Positions 25,387 to 34,214 of a DNA stretch of 64,000 bases are shown here, piece by piece; positions within the stretch are counted from its first letter, which is position 1; the number at the start of each line of letters is the position of its first letter. A program made the position numbers and the translations under genes. Location: positions 62,001 through 126,000 of the forward strand of contig NZ_JAGFPK010000002.1 of assembly GCF_017599385.1 (NCBI RefSeq). Reading direction: 5' to 3'. The notes beneath the pieces were generated by a model that saw only the letters and a program-made list of their open reading frames with translations, had not been told where the DNA came from and did not search any database. This DNA is from Ciceribacter sp. L1K22 (GTDB lineage: Bacteria > Pseudomonadota > Alphaproteobacteria > Rhizobiales > Rhizobiaceae).

Positions 25387-26825
25387 GGATCAGCGCTGCA
25401 AACCGCAAGATGATCGGGCTCTGGCAGAAGCTGGGGACGCGGTTCATGCCGTTTGCGGATGCGGCCAGCATTGACATGCCGCTGTCGCGTCTTCTGCGGC
25501 TGTCGCTTTTCCAGATCTCCGTGGGCTTCGTTCTGGTGCTGCTCAATGGCACGCTGAACCGCGTTCTGATCGTCGAGCTCGGAGTGCGGGTGGATCTGGT
25601 GGCGGCGGTCATTGCCATTCCGGTGCTGGCGGCTCCGCTTCGGCTCTTTTTCGGCTACCGTTCGGACACATACAGGTCCGTGCTGGGCTGGCGGCGCGTC
25701 CCCTATGTATGGCTGGGAAGCCTGCTGCAGTTCGGTGGCCTTGCGATCATGCCTTTCGCGCTCCTGCTTCTGCAGTCGCAGACGGTGGGACCCGAGTGGG
25801 CGGGTGCCGTAGGCGCCTGTCTCGCCTTCCTGCTCACAGGGTTTGGCATGCACATGTCGCAGACGGCGGGTCTTGCGCTCGCCAGCGATCTCGTTCCGGC
25901 GGACAAGCGGCCGCGTGTGGTTGCCTTGCTTTATGTCATGCTGCTTTTCGGCATGATCGGGGCCTCGGCTTTCTACAGCGTCGCGCTTTCGGACTTCTCC
26001 GCCAAGCATCTCATTCAGGTGATCCAGGGGACCGCCGTTTTCACGATCGCCCTCAATGTGGTTGCGATCTGGAAGCAGGAGGCCCGCAACCCAAAACTGA
26101 CAACGGTCGACCGTGCGTCTGTCGTCGGCTTCCTTGCCGCTCTCGAAACCTATCGCCGCGATCCCGGCACGATGCGCCTGCTGCTCGCCGTCGCGGTCGG
26201 CTCGGCCGCCTTTTCGATGCAGGATGTTCTGCTGGAACCCTATGGCGGGGAAATCCTCGGCATGTCCGTCGATCGTACCACGTCGCTGACCGGACTGTGG
26301 GCGACGGGTGCCATGATCGGTTTCGCTTGGGCCGCGCACAGCTTGCAACGTGGCGGAGACATGTACCGGATCGCAGCACGCGGACTTTTGATCGGCATCG
26401 CCGCGTTCTCGGCGGTTATTCTCGCCGAACCGCTGGAGATGCACGGCCTGTTCTATGCCGGGGCGGGAGGCATCGGCCTCGGTGGCGGATTGTTCGCCGT
26501 CGGCACGATGCTGGGCGCCATGGCGATCTCCGGGCGCTCCGACAGCGGTGTCGTCGTCGGCGCCTGGAGTGCCGCGCAAGCAACCGCGATTGGTTGTAGT
26601 CTGGTCGTTGCGGGCGTTCTCAAGAACGGCATCAATACGCTGGCTCTCAACGGAAGCCTTGGAGAGGCCATGGTCAGTAGGGCTTCCGGATATATCGTCG
26701 TCTATTCGTTCGAAATCATTCTTCTGTTCGCCTGCCTTGCGGTGATCGGTCCTCTTACGGGACCTCGTTACCGAGGCAACGACCAGGAGGAGATGCGCTT
26801 TGGTCTGGCGGAGTTGCCCGGCTGA
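25383..26825 (+). CDS. lhaA: PucC-family light-harvesting 1 assembly protein LhaA
   Basis: 480 residues, twelve hydrophobic segments, start ATG 25383 overlapping the bchM stop. It is the LhaA branch of the PucC/Bch2 family, placed as in Rhodobacter between bchM and puhA. Signatures: FQISVGFVLVLLNGTLNRVLIVELGV, FGYRSDTYRSVLGWRRVPYVWLGSLLQFGG and MQDVLLEPYGGEILGMSVDRTTSLT. LhaA is needed for efficient LH1 assembly, probably by delivering bacteriochlorophyll to nascent PufA/PufB. It shares the family with the bch2 half of the fusion at 10331-12949. Confidence 0.93.
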   Translation: MRISAANRKMIGLWQKLGTRFMPFADAASIDMPLSRLLRLSLFQISVGFVLVLLNGTLNRVLIVELGVRVDLVAAVIAIPVLAAPLRLFFGYRSDTYRSVLGWRRVPYVWLGSLLQFGGLAIMPFALLLLQSQTVGPEWAGAVGACLAFLLTGFGMHMSQTAGLALASDLVPADKRPRVVALLYVMLLFGMIGASAFYSVALSDFSAKHLIQVIQGTAVFTIALNVVAIWKQEARNPKLTTVDRASVVGFLAALETYRRDPGTMRLLLAVAVGSAAFSMQDVLLEPYGGEILGMSVDRTTSLTGLWATGAMIGFAWAAHSLQRGGDMYRIAARGLLIGIAAFSAVILAEPLEMHGLFYAGAGGIGLGGGLFAVGTMLGAMAISGRSDSGVVVGAWSAAQATAIGCSLVVAGVLKNGINTLALNGSLGEAMVSRASGYIVVYSFEIILLFACLAVIGPLTGPRYRGNDQEEMRFGLAELPG

Positions 26826-26859
26826 TCGCCGGCACGCGCCACAAATTGGAGGGACAAAC

Positions 26860-27645
26860 ATGATCGGATCTCTCGGAGGCAATCTCGATGTAGCCCAGGT
26901 GGTGCTCTACGCCTTCTGGATCTTCTTCGCCGGCCTCATCTGGTATCTGAGGCAGGAAGACCGTCGCGAGGGTTATCCCCTCGAGGAGGACGTCACGGGG
27001 CGTTTCAACAAAAGTCCCTTCCTGTTCGTCCCTCCCAAGAAGACCTTCGTCTTGCCGCACGGGCAGGGGACGAAACAGGTGCCCGATTTCGTGCGCGATA
27101 CGCGGCCGCTCGCCGCCAGGCGCGTCGCTCCGGCCGCGGGCTATCCGATCGAGCCAGTCGGCAACCCTCTTCTGGCGGGCGTCGGGCCGGGATCGTGGGC
27201 CGAACGTGCAGAAAAGCCCGACATGACGGCTCATGGCGATGCGCGCATCGTGCCATTGCGCGTGGCGGAGGGATTTGCGATCGCCGAAGGGGAAACCGAT
27301 CCCCGTGGACTGGCGGTTGTCGCATGCGACCGCCGGCAGGCGGGAACGGTGACGGACGTCTGGGTCGACCGGTCGGAACATCTGATCCGATACTATGAAG
27401 TCCAGACCGGCACCGGGGAGGGCGCCCGCACGGTGCTTGTGCCAAACAATTTCGTCGTGGTCCAGGGCGCCAGGGGCGGGGGCCGCCAACTCTACCTGCA
27501 TGCGATAACCTCCGACCAATTCGCGGATGTGCCAGCAACGGCCAAGCCCGATACCATTACCCTGCGCGAGGAAGACCAGGTCGCCGCGTATTATGGCGCC
27601 GGCCTGCTTTACGCTTTGCGTGAACGGCAGGAGTCGGTGCTGTGA
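26860..27645 (+). CDS. puhA: Photosynthetic reaction centre H subunit
   Basis: 261 residues from ATG 26860 (MIGSLGGNLDVAQVVLYAFWIFF), after TTGGAGGGACAAAC. One membrane helix at about residues 10-31, a short linker DRREGYPLEED, then a cytoplasmic PRC-barrel domain including VGPGSWAERAEKPDMTAHG and GTVTDVWVDRSEHLIRYYEV. The H subunit caps the L-M core and channels protons to quinone QB. It begins a puhA-B-C unit. An ORF extension upstream into lhaA is not needed and lacks a ribosome site. Confidence 0.96.
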   Translation: MIGSLGGNLDVAQVVLYAFWIFFAGLIWYLRQEDRREGYPLEEDVTGRFNKSPFLFVPPKKTFVLPHGQGTKQVPDFVRDTRPLAARRVAPAAGYPIEPVGNPLLAGVGPGSWAERAEKPDMTAHGDARIVPLRVAEGFAIAEGETDPRGLAVVACDRRQAGTVTDVWVDRSEHLIRYYEVQTGTGEGARTVLVPNNFVVVQGARGGGRQLYLHAITSDQFADVPATAKPDTITLREEDQVAAYYGAGLLYALRERQESVL

Positions 27646-28313
27646 AACAGTTCGTCACACGCGAGCACGAGATCGAGCCCGTACCCGGCCTCCCGGGCGA
27701 ACTGCCGGAGGGCGAACAAATCCTCTGGCAGGGCCTGCCCTCGGCGGGGCTCGTGGCACGCCATGGCCTGAAGAGCCGCTGGATCGGCGCCTATTTCCTG
27801 ATCCTCGCCGTCTGGGCCGCGGCATCGGGACTTTCCGATGGCCAGCCAATCGGCGGGATCGTCTTTTCCGTTGCCGTGTTGACGATGCTGGCAGCAATCG
27901 TGCTTGGCATGATCGAGTTCTTCGCCTGGGCAGTGGAGCGGACGACGCTTTACACGATCACGAACGAGCGCGTCGTCATGCGCTTTGGCGTGGCGCTGTC
28001 CATGAGCCTCAACCTGCCTTTCAACCAAATCAACGCGGTCTCGCTCGGGAAGCTCGGCGGCAAGGCGGGTACGATCGCGATCGGGCTTCGTCCCGGCCAG
28101 CGTCTGTCCTGGCTTGTGCAATGGCCGCATGTCCGGGGGTGGCGTTTCGCGGCTCCGGAACCGAGCCTGATCTGCCTGCCGGATGCCGATGCCGTCTGCG
28201 ACATTCTCGCGGTTGCCTATGCCCGCTATGCCAGTGCTCATTCGGGACATCCTCGGCTTGTCGTCACCAACGAACCGATCGAAGCGAGCGGTCACGTCGC
28301 GGCGGCGGAATAG
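27642..28313 (+). CDS. puhB: Reaction centre/LH1 assembly protein PuhB
   Basis: 223 residues, GTG start at 27642 overlapping the puhA stop (GTGA). Three membrane segments and a cytoplasmic PH-like domain: VPGLPGELPEGEQILWQGLPS at the start, ITNERVVMRFGVALSMSLNLPFNQI in the middle. PuhB assists reaction-centre assembly in Rhodobacter. Conserved position directly after puhA supports the call. Confidence 0.9.
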   Translation: MKQFVTREHEIEPVPGLPGELPEGEQILWQGLPSAGLVARHGLKSRWIGAYFLILAVWAAASGLSDGQPIGGIVFSVAVLTMLAAIVLGMIEFFAWAVERTTLYTITNERVVMRFGVALSMSLNLPFNQINAVSLGKLGGKAGTIAIGLRPGQRLSWLVQWPHVRGWRFAAPEPSLICLPDADAVCDILAVAYARYASAHSGHPRLVVTNEPIEASGHVAAAE

Positions 28314-28324
28314 GGAGAACGATC

Positions 28325-28819
28325 ATGCGATCCGCGCTCAGCCTCGGCTATCTCGATGGACGGAGAGCAAAGGGCACGAACAGTCTGCCCACTTGGTTGT
28401 TTATCTCGGTCGTCGTGCTCCTCGTCTTCTCGGCCGGCGCGGTCCTGTTTGGCCAGGCGACGGGTCTTGGACTGGTGAAACAGGAGGCGGGGCGTCCGGT
28501 TGCCGTCCGCGACGTCATCATCAGCCGCGGGTCCGGCGATATCGTCGTTGTCACGGATGCGGTGAGTGGCGAGATGATCGCATCCTATCCGCAGGATGCC
28601 GGTGGCTTCGTTCGGGGATCGCTACGGGCTTTCGAGCGGATGCGTCAGGTGGCGGCGATGCCGGCCGATGCCGCCTATCGCATCATCAAATGGGACACCG
28701 GTCGCATCAGCCTTTCCGACACCGCAACCGGAGAACGCATCTATCTCGAGGCATTCGGTCGGGACAACGCCGCCGCATTTGCTGCACTGCTTGATACCCA
28801 AGGAGGCACACGGCCATGA
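28325..28819 (+). CDS. puhC: Photosynthetic complex assembly protein PuhC
   Basis: 164 residues from ATG 28325, after TAGGGAGAACGATC. One N-terminal membrane helix (about 24-44, LFISVVVLLVFSAGAVLFGQ) and a periplasmic domain with the family stretch GSGDIVVVTDAVSGEMIASYPQDAGGFVRGSLRAFERMR. PuhC aids organisation of the RC-LH1 core in Rhodobacter. Its stop overlaps the following gene by 4 nt. Confidence 0.88.
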   Translation: MRSALSLGYLDGRRAKGTNSLPTWLFISVVVLLVFSAGAVLFGQATGLGLVKQEAGRPVAVRDVIISRGSGDIVVVTDAVSGEMIASYPQDAGGFVRGSLRAFERMRQVAAMPADAAYRIIKWDTGRISLSDTATGERIYLEAFGRDNAAAFAALLDTQGGTRP

Positions 28820-29121
28820 ATCCGTTATTCTCTCTGATGCGCCGGCGCGAAGTCGTCGACTGCACTGTCGAGATCAACAATACCTTCGAGGCGCTCGGCG
28901 CGCATCTGCGCTTCGACAACGGCATCGTCGTCCATCCGGGCGACGAGGTGCTGGTGCACGGGGCGCCGGTCTCGATCCCCTACGGTTCGACACAGAATTT
29001 CCGCCGCAAGGCGACGATCACGCGTGCCGGCGCACTCGAACGCGCCTGGATTCGCGCCACCGGCGATCTCGACATGATGGAATTGTGCGAGTTCAGCTTC
29101 ACCGAGAGGGCACTGTCATGA
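28816..29121 (+). CDS. Conserved 101-residue protein between puhC and acsF, function unknown
   Basis: 101 residues with ATGA overlaps on both sides, so it is tightly coupled to puhC and acsF. No membrane helix or signal peptide is seen. The predicted fold is rich in beta strands (VVDCTVEINNTFEALGAHLRFDNG, VHPGDEVLVHGAPVSIPYGS, ATITRAGALERAWIRATGDLD), with two His in the central strands. A gene of this size occupies the same slot in Rhodobacter, where it is unnamed. I do not know its function; the coupling to acsF suggests a role in the aerobic cyclase step or its assembly. Confidence 0.8.
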   Translation: MNPLFSLMRRREVVDCTVEINNTFEALGAHLRFDNGIVVHPGDEVLVHGAPVSIPYGSTQNFRRKATITRAGALERAWIRATGDLDMMELCEFSFTERALS

Positions 29122-30227
29122 ACAATCATGTTTCCCCCGGCGATCTTGCCGATCACGAGCAGACGGTCGAGGAGCGGATGGCCGGCGTCAATGACACGAC
29201 GCGCAGCGCGTTGGTCTCGACCATGCTCGCCCCCCGATTCTACACGACGGATTTCGAGGAGATGGACCGGATCAATGTCGAGCCGGTGCGGGCAGAATGG
29301 GACGTGTTGATCGCGCAGATGAAAAGCGATCCGAACCGTGGCCACTTCAAGCGCAACGAGGCGTGGGAAGACATCGATATCGATGCGCTGCCTGATGATC
29401 TGCGCGAAGAGTTCATCGATTTTCTCGTCTCCTCGCTCACCTCGGAGTTCTCGGGCTGCGTTCTCTACAAGGAGATGAAGCGGCGCGGCAAAAACCAGGA
29501 GATTTGCGAGCTCTTCGGCTACATGAGCCGCGATGAATCCCGCCATGCCGGCTTCATCAACGATGCGCTGAAGGATTTCGGAATCGGCGTGAACATGGGC
29601 TTCCTGGCGAAGGCGAAGAAGTACACCTTCTTCAAGCCCAAGTTCATCTACTATGCCACCTATCTCTCCGAAAAGATCGGCTATGCCCGCTACATCACAA
29701 TCTTCCGGCATCTCGAAAAACACCCCGAGAAGCGATTCCATCCGATTTTCAAGTGGTTCCGCGAGTGGTGCAATGACGAGTTCTCGCATGGAGAAGCCTT
29801 CTCGCTGATCATCCGTTCCGACAAGCGGTTGATGGAGGGTGTGAACAAATACTGGATCAAGTTCTTCCTGCTAGCCGTCTTCGCGACCATGTATGTGCGC
29901 GATCACATGCGGCCGGCCTTCCACAAGGGGCTCGGCGTCGACATCGACGACTACGACATGAAGGTCTTCCGCCTCACCTCCGAAATCTCGCGGCAGTGCT
30001 TTCCCCTCGTCCTGGATCTCGACAATCCCGCGATGCGTGAGGGCTTCCGCCGCATGGAGCGGATCAACAGGAAAATGCAAGCCGCCGGTGCGCGCGGGGG
30101 TCTAGCGGGGCGGGTCGGCAAGGCCTTCTGGTCAGGCGCCGCTGCTGTGAATTTCGTCAGGATGTACATGATCCCGACGAAATCGAACGCCATTCCGGCG
30201 ACGTCTCGCCTGCAACCGGTCTGGTAA
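29118..30227 (+). CDS. acsF: Aerobic Mg-protoporphyrin IX monomethyl ester cyclase
   Basis: 369 residues from ATG 29118, which overlaps the stop of the preceding 101-residue gene. Oxygen-dependent diiron enzyme that builds the isocyclic E ring. Ferritin-like iron-binding motifs are seen as TSEFSGCVLYKEMKRR, FGYMSRDESRHAGF, and EWCNDEFSHGEAFSLIIRSD. Since no anaerobic bchE is in this window, this is the visible cyclase, fitting an aerobic phototroph. Confidence 0.96.
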   Translation: MNNHVSPGDLADHEQTVEERMAGVNDTTRSALVSTMLAPRFYTTDFEEMDRINVEPVRAEWDVLIAQMKSDPNRGHFKRNEAWEDIDIDALPDDLREEFIDFLVSSLTSEFSGCVLYKEMKRRGKNQEICELFGYMSRDESRHAGFINDALKDFGIGVNMGFLAKAKKYTFFKPKFIYYATYLSEKIGYARYITIFRHLEKHPEKRFHPIFKWFREWCNDEFSHGEAFSLIIRSDKRLMEGVNKYWIKFFLLAVFATMYVRDHMRPAFHKGLGVDIDDYDMKVFRLTSEISRQCFPLVLDLDNPAMREGFRRMERINRKMQAAGARGGLAGRVGKAFWSGAAAVNFVRMYMIPTKSNAIPATSRLQPVW

Positions 30228-30237
30228 GGGGCGTTCC

Positions 30238-31146
30238 ATGACACTGACGCACCCGCTCGCCGTCGTTCTCGTCGCCATATCCGTGTGGTGGCTTTCGACC
30301 GGGCTGGTGCTTGCTCTGGTGAACCGCTCCGGCACGACCGGCCGGTATTTCGCCATGATGTCGATGATGACCGTGGTCGGCCTTGGTGGTTTTGCGTTGA
30401 TGGTCCATGGCAGCGGCGAACAGACGCCGCTCGGTTCCTATGCCGGGTTCTTTGGCGCGCTGTTGGTGTGGGCCTGGCACGAGGCTGCTTTTCTGACTGG
30501 GTTGGTGACCGGGCGTCGGCGGGAGTGCCCGCCAGGCGTTTCCGGGGTCGCGCGGTTCAAGGCCGCGTGGGACGCCGTGCGTGACCACGAGATCGCCATA
30601 TTGCTCACGGCGCTCTTGCTCTGGACAGTCCTGGCTGATGCTCCCAACCAATTCGGCCTTGCCTCGTTCGGTCTCCTCTGGGGCATGCGCATTTCCGCCA
30701 AGCTGGTCATCTTTCTCGGTGCCCCACATGCGGTCAGCGACCTGATGCCGAAGGGGATCGTGCATCTGAAGAGCTACTTCAAGACGGACCGGTTGACCCC
30801 GCTGTTTCCATTGTTTCTGGCGGTCGCCGGCAGTCTTTTCGTCATGCTCGTCGTCGGCGCGTCGCGGGCCACGCAGGGCCATTCGATCGTGGGTCATACG
30901 CTGCTCGCAACATTCATGGCGCTGGCGATCGTCGAACATCTGGTCCTGGTGCTGCCTGTCTCCGACACAGCGCTCTGGCGATGGGCCATGGCCAGGCAGG
31001 ATCGGGCAAAATTGGCGGTTTGTACGCCGGTGGATGGTACCGCCGCCTTCGGGGTGCCGGGAATGAAGGAGGGGGTACCGGTATCCATGCAACACCCCTC
31101 CTGGACAACAATTGGACATGACACGATCGGGAAGAGGAAAGACTGA
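30238..31146 (+). CDS. puhE: Photosynthetic complex assembly protein PuhE
   Basis: 302 residues, polytopic, with about seven hydrophobic segments. Begins [29 protein letters not shown], typical for PuhE (DUF3623), with [16 protein letters not shown] and [27 protein letters not shown] in the middle. PuhE modulates bacteriochlorophyll production and core complex amounts in Rhodobacter capsulatus. Start ATG follows TAAGGGGCGTTCC. Its stop overlaps the hemA ATG (TGATG). Confidence 0.92.
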   Translation: MTLTHPLAVVLVAISVWWLSTGLVLALVNRSGTTGRYFAMMSMMTVVGLGGFALMVHGSGEQTPLGSYAGFFGALLVWAWHEAAFLTGLVTGRRRECPPGVSGVARFKAAWDAVRDHEIAILLTALLLWTVLADAPNQFGLASFGLLWGMRISAKLVIFLGAPHAVSDLMPKGIVHLKSYFKTDRLTPLFPLFLAVAGSLFVMLVVGASRATQGHSIVGHTLLATFMALAIVEHLVLVLPVSDTALWRWAMARQDRAKLAVCTPVDGTAAFGVPGMKEGVPVSMQHPSWTTIGHDTIGKRKD

Positions 31147-32363
31147 TGGATGTTCTTCAGCACATGCAAGAGGCGCTGACGGGCCTGCATAATGCCGGCA
31201 ATTATCGCGTCTTCGCGGATCTCGAACGCCATTGCGCGGCCTTCCCAAAAGCGTCCTTCCATCATGACGATGGCACAAAGCGGGACGTGACCGTCTGGTG
31301 CTCCAACGACTATCTCGGCATGGGCCAGAACCCGCTTGTCACCGATCGCATGGTTGAAGTGATCCGCAAGTGCGGTGCCGGCGCTGGCGGCACGCGCAAC
31401 ATCTCCGGCACCAATCACTATCATGTGCTTCTCGAGAAGGAACTCGCGGACCTGCACGGCAAGGAAGGTGCGCTGATCTTCACCTCAGGTTATGTGTCGA
31501 ATTGGGCAGCGCTCGGCACGCTGCTATCGAAGATCCCTGGTATCATCTGCTACTCCGACGCCCTCAATCATGCCTCCATGATCGAAGGGATTCGCCATTC
31601 ACGATGCACCAAGCGGCAGTTCCGCCACAACGACTGGAGGCATCTGCGCGAACTGATGGCGGCCGACGATCCGGCAGCGCCAAAGCTCGTCGCCTTCGAA
31701 AGCGTCTACTCGATGGACGGCGATATTTCGCCGATCCGGGAGATTTGCGACGTCGCGGACCAGTTCGGGGCGATGACCTATCTCGATGAGGTGCATGCGG
31801 TCGGCATGTACGGGCCGCGCGGCGGGGGTGTCGCGGAGCGGGAAGGTTTGATGGACCGGCTGACGGTTATCGAGGGGACCCTGGGCAAGGCTTTCGGCGT
31901 GATGGGTGGCTACATCACCGGACCTGCCGTCCTCGTCGACTTCGTCCGCTCGTTTGCATCAGGTTTCATCTTCACGACCGCGATCCCGCCTGCGCTTGCA
32001 GCTGGAGCGACTGCGTCGATCCGCCACCTGAAGGAAAGCAGCCTCGAGCGCCATATGCATCAGGTGGCCGTTGCGAAGGTGCGGCGGGCGCTCGACGTTC
32101 GCGGCATCCCGCATATGCACAATCCGAGCCACATCGTGCCGGTGATGGTGGGCAACGCGGCCAAATGCAAATGGATATCGGATGTCCTGCTCGACGACTT
32201 CGGCATTTACGTGCAGCCGATCAATTATCCGACCGTTGCTGTCGGCAAGGAAAGGCTGCGCATCACGCCCACGCCGCTGCACAGCGACGGTGATATCGAA
32301 CACCTGGCCGAGGCGCTCTGTTCACTCTGGTCCAAGTGCGCGCTGGCTCGGGCCGTTGCCTGA
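31146..32363 (+). CDS. hemA: 5-aminolevulinate synthase
   Basis: 405 residues. PLP enzyme that condenses succinyl-CoA with glycine, the first committed step of alphaproteobacterial tetrapyrrole synthesis. The PLP lysine is Lys248 in [14 protein letters not shown], with [33 protein letters not shown] and the substrate-binding [12 protein letters not shown] visible. The position at the end of the puh-acsF operon makes it a photosynthesis-linked copy, supplying the large demand for bacteriochlorophyll. Confidence 0.96.
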   Translation: MDVLQHMQEALTGLHNAGNYRVFADLERHCAAFPKASFHHDDGTKRDVTVWCSNDYLGMGQNPLVTDRMVEVIRKCGAGAGGTRNISGTNHYHVLLEKELADLHGKEGALIFTSGYVSNWAALGTLLSKIPGIICYSDALNHASMIEGIRHSRCTKRQFRHNDWRHLRELMAADDPAAPKLVAFESVYSMDGDISPIREICDVADQFGAMTYLDEVHAVGMYGPRGGGVAEREGLMDRLTVIEGTLGKAFGVMGGYITGPAVLVDFVRSFASGFIFTTAIPPALAAGATASIRHLKESSLERHMHQVAVAKVRRALDVRGIPHMHNPSHIVPVMVGNAAKCKWISDVLLDDFGIYVQPINYPTVAVGKERLRITPTPLHSDGDIEHLAEALCSLWSKCALARAVA

Positions 32364-32403
32364 CAGGCTTTCAGGCGTTATGCGCTCGGACCGCAGGAGC
32401 AGT

Positions 32404-32421
32404 ATGGAACACGTGAGATGA
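32404..32421 (+). other. Five-codon minicistron overlapping the idi start
   Basis: ATG 32404 lies 4 nt after AGGAG and codes for MEHVR; its TGA (32419-32421) overlaps the idi ATG (32418) as ATGA. idi itself has no good ribosome site at the usual distance, so ribosomes finishing the minicistron may restart on idi. Confidence 0.35.
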
Positions 32422-32951
32422 GCGACAACACCCTAATACCGGCGATTGCGGGCGACGGCTCGCTGTATCCGATCGACAAGATGAAGGCTCACGTCGACGG
32501 GCTGCTGCATCTTGCCGTTTCGGCGTTCGTATTCGATGGCGACCTTTTGCTCATCCAGAAACGTGCCGCCACCAAATACCATTGTCCGGGACAGTGGGCC
32601 AACACCTGCTGCACGCATCCGCATTGGAACGAGACGCTTGAACATTGCGTGGAACGTCGTCTCGTCGAAGAGCTCGGTTTCACCACTCCACTCATCCGTC
32701 ACCAGACCGTCGAGTACGCGGCGGAGGTCGGGTCGGGGCTTCGGGAGCATGAGCGCGTGACGCTCTTCAGTGCCCAGGTCGACCGCAAGACTTTGCGGGT
32801 TGAGCCGGTTGCAAGCGAGGTGGAGGCAGTCCGCTGGATCTCGCAGACGCAGTTACTGAGGGAGGTTTATGAGCAACCCTCTTTATTCACGCCCTGGTTC
32901 CGGATCTACCTCCAGCGATTTCCCGGGCTCAGCTTTGCGCAGGCGGCCTAA
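32418..32951 (+). CDS. idi: Isopentenyl-diphosphate delta-isomerase (type I)
   Basis: 177 residues. Interconverts IPP and DMAPP. Nudix-fold active site: QKRAATKYHCPGQWANTCCTHPHW with the catalytic Cys, and ERRLVEELGFTTPL carrying the metal-binding glutamates. It is the last gene of the plus-strand photosynthesis operon, 54 nt after hemA, and is convergent with pufC. It balances precursors for crtE and the phytyl tail. Confidence 0.94.
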   Translation: MSDNTLIPAIAGDGSLYPIDKMKAHVDGLLHLAVSAFVFDGDLLLIQKRAATKYHCPGQWANTCCTHPHWNETLEHCVERRLVEELGFTTPLIRHQTVEYAAEVGSGLREHERVTLFSAQVDRKTLRVEPVASEVEAVRWISQTQLLREVYEQPSLFTPWFRIYLQRFPGLSFAQAA

Positions 32952-32974
32952 AACGCTTCCCCACATATCCTGGT

Positions 32975-33003
32975 AAAAAGAAAGGGGAGCCCGAGAGCTC
33001 CCC
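32975..33003 (-). terminator. Intrinsic terminator of the crtEF-bchCXYZ-puf superoperon
   Basis: Perfect 7-bp stem GGGGAGC (32984-32990) with GCTCCCC (32997-33003), loop of 6. Read on the minus strand it is followed by TTTCTTTTT, 30 nt after the pufC stop. It may also halt plus-strand readthrough from idi, though the plus side has fewer T residues. Confidence 0.8.
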
Positions 33004-33032
33004 TTCCTCGTGCGGCCTGCCTTGGGAGGCCG

Positions 33033-34202
33033 TCAGTTGTTCGCCGGGTCGGTGGTGGCCGGCAGGTCGGCTGCGGCCTGCTGGTTGGGAGCTGCCGCCG
33101 GCACTGCGCTGCTTTGCTGCGCCGGCGCCATCCGCTGTGTCGTTCCCGGCTGGTATGTCGTGAAATCGGGAACGTCCGTCGGCCCCTTCTTCGCAAGCGA
33201 GTCCACATAGTCCTTCAGCATGGACACGCCATAGAGCGGTTTCTGCACACCGGCATGGCAGGTAGCGCAACCGACCTTGAAGACATCCCCTTGAGGTCCC
33301 TTGCGGATATCCGGGAAGACCGGCGTCAGTCCGACCATGTAGTTGGCGTTGATGTCGCGCGCCATGCGGATACCGTGCCATGCGGTGACGCGCTGGGGCG
33401 GGCTCTGGTCCCAGTCATTGAAGGCACGGGAATTGTGGCAGGTGACGCAATTCACACCGAGAGATTCCGACATGTGCATCATCAGCGACCACGTGGCTTC
33501 CGTTTCCTTCGTGCCGGCGAGATTGGTTCCGGTGGGAAGGGCGGTCGTGGAGTGAACACGGATCTGAGCGTCCCCGAGCAGATAGTCCTTGAGGACATTT
33601 TGCGGCAGCGATGAATTGCCGCCGAAGCGAGCGACCACATTCTGTCCCTGACGGTTCTGGGTCATGTTGCCGGCCGGCTTCGGTTCCTGGTCTTCGTACC
33701 AATAGTTGGCGGGAATCCCTTGGCCGCGGTGGCATGTATAGCACGTGACGCCGACCTGACCGACATGGGCATTCCAGTCGACGTTGACCGCCTGGGTCAT
33801 TTGTATCATGCGGCGGGCGACGACCTTCTGGTAGACTTCATCGGACGCCAGGTTCTCGGGGTTGTGACAGTAGTTGCATCCCGCTTCAGGCGCGATCCAT
33901 TCGGTGATCGAGGCCATGAACTGGTTGAACTGGTCATCGGACAGATCCCGCAGGACCTGTACGTTCTCATAGATATCGCCGGCCCTGTCACCGGCTGGAT
34001 CAGCTTCCCATGGCGCTGCGGGGACGACATTCGCAAGCTTCAGCGCCTCCTGCGTTTCCATGTCGCTATGATGGTTCATGCCGGTGCCGCGATAACCGAT
34101 CTGCACGGTTTCAACCGGCGGCGCGTCCCAGCCGGCGCCGACGAAGCTCGCGATCGTCAGCAAGGCTCCTGCGGAGGCGGCAAATGGAATCCAGAGTCTC
34201 AT
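33033..34202 (-). CDS. pufC: Reaction-centre tetrahaem cytochrome subunit PufC
   Basis: 389 residues. Four CxxCH motifs: CNYCH 109-113, CYTCH 154-158, CVTCH 252-256 and CATCH 312-316, as in four-haem RC cytochromes. The N-terminal segment IPFAASAGALLTIASFVGAGW is hydrophobic and has no lipobox cysteine, so a membrane anchor replaces the lipid anchor of Blastochloris. The last about 45 residues (after FTTYQPGTTQ) are rich in Pro, Ala and Gln and look unstructured. It takes electrons from cytochrome c2 and passes them to the special pair. It is the last gene of the puf operon; start RBS is AGGGAGAAGGACA. Confidence 0.95.
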   Translation of the reverse strand: MRLWIPFAASAGALLTIASFVGAGWDAPPVETVQIGYRGTGMNHHSDMETQEALKLANVVPAAPWEADPAGDRAGDIYENVQVLRDLSDDQFNQFMASITEWIAPEAGCNYCHNPENLASDEVYQKVVARRMIQMTQAVNVDWNAHVGQVGVTCYTCHRGQGIPANYWYEDQEPKPAGNMTQNRQGQNVVARFGGNSSLPQNVLKDYLLGDAQIRVHSTTALPTGTNLAGTKETEATWSLMMHMSESLGVNCVTCHNSRAFNDWDQSPPQRVTAWHGIRMARDINANYMVGLTPVFPDIRKGPQGDVFKVGCATCHAGVQKPLYGVSMLKDYVDSLAKKGPTDVPDFTTYQPGTTQRMAPAQQSSAVPAAAPNQQAAADLPATTDPANN

Positions 34203-34214
34203 TGTCCTTCTCCC

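Noticed and set aside
25350-26882. 510-codon frame antisense to lhaA
   Set aside because: Highly polar composition typical of the reverse of a hydrophobic protein; lhaA itself is clear.
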